A DNA stretch of 10,413 nucleotides from DATKDU01 sp035512595. Lineage in GTDB: Bacteria; Planctomycetota; Planctomycetia; Pirellulales; Pirellulaceae. Below the pieces are notes generated by a model. That model was given only the letters and a program-made list of their open reading frames with translations, was not told the DNA's origin and ran no database searches. A program made the position numbers and the translations under genes. How positions within the stretch are numbered: the stretch's first letter is position 1; the number at the start of each line of letters is the position of its first letter. The stretch is taken from assembly GCA_035512595.1 (NCBI GenBank), contig DATKDU010000367.1:1-10413 (forward strand), in the 5' to 3' direction. This document shows, in pieces, positions 6,222 through 10,413 of this stretch.

Positions 6222-7271
6222 GGTCAATGCAAACAACTGGATCGGCGAGCTGTTCCCTTTATACTTCCCATCCTTGTCCAGCGGACGGCCGTTGCCGTTG
6301 GAGCCGCTGTTGGTGGCGGCAATCGCCAGGCGTTTGCCGTCGGGATGCCAGGCCAGGCTGTGCGGGTTGGTCAGCTTCTTGGTGAAGAACGGCTTGTCTT
6401 CGCCGGGTTTCAAATACAGTAGCTGCCCCTGCCCCGGAGTGCCGAACGTGATCAGGCTCACGAAGCCTTCGTCGTGGAACTGGACATCGGCCACGTAGCA
6501 GTCGTTGTCGCTGCCGAGTTTGACCAGGTGCTTCTGCTCGCCGCTGGCCAGATCGAAGACGATCAGCGTGGGCGGGCCGACGACCGTGCCGCCGTTTTTG
6601 GGGGTCGTCCCGCCGGCAGCGAGCAGCTTGCCCTCTTTGTCGGTCGCCAGGACTACGACGCCGCCGACGTCCTGCAGACGAGAGAGCGTGTAGAGGCTCG
6701 ATGCGTCGAACTTGCGGACCAGCGTGCCGTCGAGCTTGAGCTGCTGGACAATGCCCCGGTCATCGCCGACGAGCAGCGTGCCGTTGGGCGCAAACTTGAG
6801 CGACAGCGGGCCGTTTTCGAGCTGGAACTCATGTTGCTTCGTGCCGTCGTCAGCATTCCAGAGGCGAACGAACCGATCGGCCGCACAGCTTGCCAGCAGC
6901 TTGCCGTCGGGGCTGACCGCCAGGGTGCGAATCCAGCCGTCGTGTGCCTGGTCGTGCTTCCATTTCTGCCCCGGCTGCTCGCTCGCGTAACCAGCCCAGC
7001 AGCAGAGCATCCCCCACGAGTCGGCGGTGTAAAGCAGTTCGCCGTCGGCACGGAACGCGAGCCCTTCGACCCAGGCGTGATGGCCGGTAATCGCCGGCAA
7101 CTCCGGCCGGTCGTCCTTTTCGACGTTCCACCGCCGCACGCGCGCATCGTACCCGCCCGCCACCAGCACTTTCCCGCACGGACTGTACCGCGCAGCGGCC
7201 ACCTGCGGCTCAGCGGCAATCACGCCGGCGTCCTTGAGTTCGTATTTCTTGAGTAGTTCGGTGGTGTCCAT
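6216..7271 (-). CDS. WD40 repeat protein, probably cytoplasmic
   Basis: The 351-residue protein consists almost wholly of WD40-like blades: VAAARYSPCGKVLVAGGYDA ending RRWNV (about 24-50), WVEGLAFRADGELLYTAD ending CCW (about 67-92), WIRTLAVSPDGKLLASCAAD ending VRLWN (about 112-139), PLSLKFAPNGTLLVGDDRG, KEGKLLAAGGTT ending LIVFDLASG, VADVQFHDEGFVSLITFG, and PHSLAWHPDGKRLAIAATN. That is about seven, enough for one closed propeller. There is no signal peptide or membrane segment, so a cytoplasmic scaffold role is inferred. The start at ATG 7271 gives a short N-terminal helix (TTELLKKYELKDAG) before blade 1; no clear Shine-Dalgarno sequence precedes it. The TAA stop (6218-6216) lies inside a REP element. 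It follows the DUF1549/1553-DUF1501-hypothetical block on the same strand, an arrangement often seen around planctomycete DUF1501 genes; its direct partner is unknown. Confidence 0.92.
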   Translation of the reverse strand: MDTTELLKKYELKDAGVIAAEPQVAAARYSPCGKVLVAGGYDARVRRWNVEKDDRPELPAITGHHAWVEGLAFRADGELLYTADSWGMLCCWAGYASEQPGQKWKHDQAHDGWIRTLAVSPDGKLLASCAADRFVRLWNADDGTKQHEFQLENGPLSLKFAPNGTLLVGDDRGIVQQLKLDGTLVRKFDASSLYTLSRLQDVGGVVVLATDKEGKLLAAGGTTPKNGGTVVGPPTLIVFDLASGEQKHLVKLGSDNDCYVADVQFHDEGFVSLITFGTPGQGQLLYLKPGEDKPFFTKKLTNPHSLAWHPDGKRLAIAATNSGSNGNGRPLDKDGKYKGNSSPIQLFALTG

Positions 7272-7283
7272 AGTTCATCGTAG

Positions 7284-7320
7284 GGTGGGTCAAGCTGGCC
7301 TCGGCCAGCGCCGACCCACC
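7284..7320. repeat. Nested palindromic repeat between the hypothetical and WD40 genes
   Basis: Outer arms GGTGGGTC (7284-7291) and GACCCACC (7313-7320) enclose inner arms GCTGGCC (7294-7300) and GGCCAGC (7303-7309) around a TC loop. It lies downstream of the hypothetical gene stop (7362) and upstream of the WD40 start (7271). No T-run follows on the minus strand, so it is not a classical terminator. A second GGTGGGT occurs nearby at about 7345-7351. Confidence 0.8.
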
Positions 7321-7361
7321 GGAATGCGGTCCGTGTCCTAACTCGGTGGGTGGTTTCTACA

Positions 7362-7904
7362 TCACTTCAATGACTCCCACGTAGCGACATAGCTGATCTT
7401 CCCCTTGCGGCAAGCGACTGTCTCAGGAAATGGAAGAGAAATGGTCTCGGAAATGACAGAGGCTGGGTCACCGCTTCTGCCGTGCTCGACGGAAAGGTCC
7501 ACTCCGGCGGCTGTTTGGGTGCCAGCCTTCGTCGAGTAGTTGCAAACCCAATTGCCGTCGGTCCCAATGCCGCACGCGTGGCTAAACTCCTTGAGGATAC
7601 CCGGTCCCCCCACCTCTTCCCACTCATCGACGGATGGCTCCCACCAGTGAAGCCAGGAGCCGCTGACTACGCTGGTCTTTGGCGGCTGGCGGTGGCAATA
7701 GTGCGCGACGAATTTTTCATCGCCGTCAATGCCGACAATGGAGTAGTTAACGACCAATCGCCACTCTGCCTCATCTTGCTTACACTCCCGAAACGCTTCG
7801 TCAAATGGGACTGCTGGCCGAGTAATCCAAAATGCAGCGGCTCCGGCGACGACGACGCAAGCGCCGATCAGCACGACAAGTCGGATTGCTACCCGTTTTG
7901 ACAT
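7362..7904 (-). CDS. Hypothetical protein with N-terminal membrane anchor
   Basis: I do not recognise this 180-residue protein. It begins MSKRVAIRLVVLIGACVVVA with a hydrophobic helix at about residues 5-27, basic residues before it and none acidic, so the rest should lie outside the cytoplasmic membrane. LIGAC (Cys16) resembles a lipobox, but the hydrophobic run continues for ten residues after the Cys, so a simple anchor is more likely. The exported part is acidic and contains Trp-rich (GSWLHWWEPSVDEWEEVGGP) and Cys-containing segments (HYCHRQ, HACGIG, WVCNYS, VACRKG), with four to five cysteines that could form disulfides. The DNA looks less GC-rich than the neighbouring genes, which hints at a recent arrival or relaxed selection. 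ATG 7904 is the start nearest the hydrophobic helix, but no convincing Shine-Dalgarno sequence is visible. It follows DUF1501 C by 45 bp. Confidence 0.72.
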   Translation of the reverse strand: MSKRVAIRLVVLIGACVVVAGAAAFWITRPAVPFDEAFRECKQDEAEWRLVVNYSIVGIDGDEKFVAHYCHRQPPKTSVVSGSWLHWWEPSVDEWEEVGGPGILKEFSHACGIGTDGNWVCNYSTKAGTQTAAGVDLSVEHGRSGDPASVISETISLPFPETVACRKGKISYVATWESLK

Positions 7905-7915
7905 AGCCCTATGTC
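7900..7915. other. Short perfect inverted repeat over a start codon
   Basis: GACATAG (7900-7906) and CTATGTC (7909-7915) form perfect 7-bp arms around a CC spacer. The ATG of the hypothetical gene (7904-7902 on the minus strand) lies in one arm. It could be an operator or an RNA hairpin that hides the start codon, or it could be chance; nothing else supports a role. Confidence 0.4.
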
Positions 7916-7917
7916 CT

Positions 7918-7945
7918 GGCCGCGGGGATAAACCCCGCGGCTCGC
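7918..7945 (-). repeat. GC-rich hairpin repeat, copy 2 (possible terminator)
   Basis: This is the reverse-oriented counterpart of the repeat at 3061-3087. Arms GCCGCGGGG (7919-7927) and CCCCGCGGC (7933-7941) enclose an ATAAA loop, and the GCGAG flank lies 4 nt after the DUF1501 C stop codon. It differs from copy 1 by one inserted base. Relative to the preceding gene, both copies have the same orientation. Confidence 0.82.
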
Positions 7946-7949
7946 CAGC

Positions 7950-9236
7950 TTATGCCAGCACTTCCTGAACCTTCTTCATCTCGTCATGCGCCAGCGGCAG
8001 TGGCTGGCCGTTGTTGTTGTACTCGGTCTTGCTCGTGTCGATCCCCAGGCAATGGAACCAGGTGTGGAACAGGGCGCCGATGTCGTGGGCGTCCCCTTCC
8101 ACCCAGGTCCCTTGCTCGTTGGTCTTGCCGACGCAGATCCCCCGCTTGAGGCCCGCCCCGGCCATCGCCAACGACCACGCTTCGGGCCAGTGGTCGCGGC
8201 CGATGTGTCCGTTGATCCGCGGCGTGCGGCCGAACTCGCTCATGGCGATCACCAGCACGTCGTCAAGCATGCTGCGTGCCGCCAGGTCTTCGACGATGGC
8301 CGCGAACGCCTGGTCGAATTTGGGCATCAGGCTCAGGTGCCCGTTGAAATTGTCGCCGTGCGTGTCCCAGCCGTAGCTGTTGACCTTCACGAACGTGACG
8401 CCGGCCTCGAGCATCTTGCGGGCCTGGAGCATGTGCCGGCCGATCTCGTGCGTGCCGTACCGCTCGACGTCCTTGGGGTCGAATTTCGTCGTGTCGAACA
8501 GGTCCTGCCGCTTCATCAGCGTGCGGGCGACGTCGTAGACGTAGCTCGACGCTTCCCCCGCCTCGCGGCGGCGGCCTTTGGCGTACCGCGCGTTGGCAGC
8601 GGCCCGCAGGGCGTTGCGCTCGTCGTCATCTTGCTCGGTCAAAGTTTCTGGAAGGACGAGATTCTCCGGCGGCTTGCCGTCGCCGAACGCGACCGCGCCG
8701 AACTTCGGCCCCAGGAAGCCGGCGTCCTGATGGATGAACCCGCTGCTCCCCGGCTTGATCCAGACATACGGCGGCAGTCCGCTGTCGCCGGGGCCGAGGA
8801 GCTTGGCGACTGCCGAGCCGAAATACGGATACGTCACGCCCCGGTTCTTGGGATCGCCGCGCTGGATGCGAGCCACGCCGGCACTGTGCGAATTGTCCTG
8901 CGTGCAGAGGCTGCGGATGATCGCCAAATGATGCATCTGCTGCGCGGATTTCGGCATCAGCTCGCTGATGTGAATGCCGGGGACCGAAGTGGGGATCGCG
9001 CGGAACGGGCCGCCGAAGAGCGTATTGGGCTTGGGGTCCCAGCTTTCGAGCTGGCTCATGCCACCGTCGATCCAGATGAACAGAACCTGCTTCCGCTTCT
9101 GCTTCACTTCCTCCGCGGCCGCGCGTGACAAAAGCGGCCCCAGGCCGACCGTGGCGGCAGCGGTCCCCGCCGCGGCGAGCAAATGCCGGCGGGAGAGGCG
9201 ATGTTCCCAGGGTTTGCAGAGTCCGCAGTCGTTCAT
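7950..9236 (-). CDS. DUF1501 family protein C (Tat-exported), partner of the DUF1549/1553 protein
   Basis: With the start at ATG 9236 the product is 428 residues. It opens MNDCGLCKPWEHRLSRRHLL: the Tat motif has arginines at 16-17 and the hydrophobic stretch ends near AAAEE (about 43). The frame stays open to an ATG at 9317, but that extra 27-residue stretch (rich in ADERGERG and RHPRHPRQ) only translates an intergenic inverted repeat. Core motifs are GGMSQLESWDPKP at 58-70, where Glu-Ser-Trp-Asp replaces the Asp-Thr-Phe-Asp type seen in A and B; WDTHG at 290-294; SEFGRTP at 333-339; and GRDHW at 346-350. Function in the family is unknown; the fold is related to alkaline phosphatases and sulfatases. 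It lies 88 bp after the DUF1549/1553 gene on the same strand, the commonest neighbour pair for these families in planctomycetes, so the two products probably act together outside the cytoplasm. Confidence 0.93.
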   Translation of the reverse strand: MNDCGLCKPWEHRLSRRHLLAAAGTAAATVGLGPLLSRAAAEEVKQKRKQVLFIWIDGGMSQLESWDPKPNTLFGGPFRAIPTSVPGIHISELMPKSAQQMHHLAIIRSLCTQDNSHSAGVARIQRGDPKNRGVTYPYFGSAVAKLLGPGDSGLPPYVWIKPGSSGFIHQDAGFLGPKFGAVAFGDGKPPENLVLPETLTEQDDDERNALRAAANARYAKGRRREAGEASSYVYDVARTLMKRQDLFDTTKFDPKDVERYGTHEIGRHMLQARKMLEAGVTFVKVNSYGWDTHGDNFNGHLSLMPKFDQAFAAIVEDLAARSMLDDVLVIAMSEFGRTPRINGHIGRDHWPEAWSLAMAGAGLKRGICVGKTNEQGTWVEGDAHDIGALFHTWFHCLGIDTSKTEYNNNGQPLPLAHDEMKKVQEVLA

Positions 9237-9248
9237 AGGCAGGTTTTG

Positions 9249-9313
9249 CCGCGGATGACGCGGATGACGCGGATTTTTATCTGCCGATCCGCGTTCTCCG
9301 CGTTCGTCCGCGG
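9249..9313. repeat. Inverted repeat with internal CGCGG units, intergenic
   Basis: CCGCGG bounds both ends (9249-9254 and 9308-9313). The left arm reads CCGCGG, ATGA, CGCGG, ATGA, CGCGG, AT. The right arm, reverse-complemented, reads CCGCGG, ACGAA, CGCGG, AGAA, CGCGG, AT. The arms of 26 and 27 nt therefore pair well around a TTTTATCTGCCG-type loop. It fills most of the 88-bp gap between the DUF1549/1553 and DUF1501 C genes and could form a long hairpin in their shared transcript. Confidence 0.87.
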
Positions 9314-9324
9314 CCAATCATTTT

Positions 9325-10413
9325 TCAGTGGTTAATCCCAAACTCGTTCGACGCCAGCAAACTCCAAATCAAATTGCCGACCGCTTTCTCGCGCTGGTCG
9401 GCACGCTTGGCCAGGTAGTCGGCAACGTCTTTTTTCTCATCATCGGTCGGCGGGCGGCTCAAGACGGATACGTACAACTCATCGGCCAATGCCGCGGCAT
9501 CGGACTGCTTCACCAGCCGCTCGGCCAGATTGCCGCCGGACGGCTTGAGCCAGGAGAGGACGGTCGCGTCATTGAGCACGAACAGTGCCGCTTTCACCGA
9601 AGGAGCAAAGCCAATCTCCGGCTCGCGGGCCGGATTGGCAAACGCTTTCTCGAACTTCGTCACCAGCTCCTTCGTCTTCTCATCGTCGAAGTTGAGCGCC
9701 AGCGGCTGGCCGTCGCCAGTCGCCTGGAGCATGGCCGCCAGCAGTTGCTCGGCCGACAGCGGCTTTTCGAGTGCCGCGATGTAGGTTTGCGGTGGCAGTT
9801 CGGCCGCACTCGCTTCAGCCGCTGCCGAGGCCCGCTGATACGACCGCGACAGGGCGATCTCTTTCAGCAGCCACTTCATGTCGAACTGGTGCGCTGCCAG
9901 CTCATTGGCCAGCAGATCCAAAAGCTCCGGATGCGACGCCGGATTTGCCACGTGGTGCAGATCGAGCGGCTCGACCTGTCCGCGCCCCATGAGCAGCCAC
10001 CACAGCCGGTTGGCGATATTCTTTTTGAACAGGCCGTTGTCGGCAGCCGGCAGCTCGCTGGCCAGCAGCTTGAGCGTGCTAAACTTCGGCACGCCCGGCT
10101 CCTTGGTCTTCGGATCGGGCTTCTTCTCGAATTCCTCTCCCTTGGCGAAGACTGGAATCTCCGTCTCGCTCCGTCCCGGCAATTTCGGCCCGACGCTCTT
10201 GGGCTCCTGCACGAAGACCGACAGAAAATCGACTTTCTTCGTCAGCGGCTTCTCGGCAATCGCGGGAAACGGCTTGCCGCTGACCAATTGCAGATTGCCG
10301 ACGTAGGCGAAGAGGCCGTGATAGAACTCCTGCTTGTATTCGTCCACGAACAGGTGGTCGTGGCACTGGGCACACTGCACGTCGATGCCCAGGAACAGGC
10401 GGCCGACGTCGCG
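9325..10413 (-). CDS. DUF1549/DUF1553 (PSD1-type) protein, C-terminal part (5' end outside window)
   Basis: The frame is open from the window edge and stops at TGA 9327-9325, giving 362 visible residues. The first residues, RDVGRLFLGIDVQCAQCHDH, are the end of the DUF1549 domain. They include CAQCH (residues 14-18), a CxxCH pattern that is typical of covalent haem attachment, though its haem loading in this family is not established. A lysine/proline-rich linker follows. The DUF1553 domain begins near NRLWWLLMGRGQVEPLD (from residue 135) and continues through NPASHPELLDLLANELAAHQ, FDMKWLLKEIALSRSYQRAS, and a C-terminal helical region with LYVSVLSRPPTDDEKKDVAD and LIWSLLASNEFGINH at the very end. 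Full-length members carry a signal peptide, often with a preceding cytochrome-like domain; none of that is visible here. It precedes DUF1501 C on the same strand, the usual gene pair. The family call is firm; the biochemical role is unknown. Confidence 0.93.
   Translation of the reverse strand, partial: RDVGRLFLGIDVQCAQCHDHLFVDEYKQEFYHGLFAYVGNLQLVSGKPFPAIAEKPLTKKVDFLSVFVQEPKSVGPKLPGRSETEIPVFAKGEEFEKKPDPKTKEPGVPKFSTLKLLASELPAADNGLFKKNIANRLWWLLMGRGQVEPLDLHHVANPASHPELLDLLANELAAHQFDMKWLLKEIALSRSYQRASAAAEASAAELPPQTYIAALEKPLSAEQLLAAMLQATGDGQPLALNFDDEKTKELVTKFEKAFANPAREPEIGFAPSVKAALFVLNDATVLSWLKPSGGNLAERLVKQSDAAALADELYVSVLSRPPTDDEKKDVADYLAKRADQREKAVGNLIWSLLASNEFGINH

Noticed and set aside
6474..7256. 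260-codon plus-strand open frame.
   Set aside because: It is antisense to the WD40 gene, whose blades are clearly conserved; no recognisable domain.
7986..9128. 380-codon plus-strand open frame.
   Set aside because: It is antisense to DUF1501 C, rich in Arg/Ala/Val/Gly as expected for high-GC shadow frames, and shows no family motif.
9237..9317. Upstream ATG of DUF1501 C at 9317.
   Set aside because: The added residues come from an intergenic inverted repeat and would push the Tat motif too far from the N-terminus.

Overview
The window looks like a chromosomal segment of a high-GC planctomycete (Pirellulales/Gemmatales type, inferred from gene content only). The support is three DUF1501 proteins with Tat-like N-termini, a DUF1549/DUF1553 (PSD1-type) protein with a CAQCH motif, a Ser/Thr kinase tail with the GKVPFPGGTARDKARRH signature common in planctomycete kinases, WD40 and TolB-like beta-propeller proteins, and two single-domain HUH (Y1) transposases embedded in palindromic repeats.

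Layout. Plus strand, 1-3742: the 3' end of a membrane-anchored Ser/Thr kinase; a heptanucleotide tandem repeat that runs up to the start of DUF1501 protein A (706-2073); a TolB-like propeller protein (2088-3059) whose start and signal peptide lie inside a large intergenic palindrome; and an IS200-like Y1 transposase (3290-3742) bracketed by a mirror-image array of hairpins. Minus strand, 10413-3905, in transcription order: the C-terminal part of a DUF1549/DUF1553 protein, DUF1501 protein C (9236-7950), an unrecognised 180-residue membrane-anchored protein (7904-7362), a WD40 protein (7271-6216), a REP-associated tyrosine transposase (RAYT, 6036-5440) surrounded by six copies of its own repeat, and DUF1501 protein B (5338-3905). 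The two strands converge at about 3742-3905.

How the genes may fit together. DUF1549/DUF1553 plus DUF1501 is a recurrent planctomycete pair of exported proteins of unknown biochemical role, and propeller proteins often lie beside them. The 10413-6216 block fits that module, while DUF1501 A and B lack a DUF1549/1553 partner inside the window. 

The most unusual aspect is between the genes. Almost every gap is filled by a palindromic or tandem repeat, at least six families in all. Two of these families each surround a different HUH transposase, as in REP/RAYT systems. In several places the repeats touch the genes: one supplies the stop codon of the WD40 gene, one supplies the start and part of the signal peptide of the TolB-like gene, one abuts a start codon, and one hairpin recurs 1 and 4 nt after two different stop codons.
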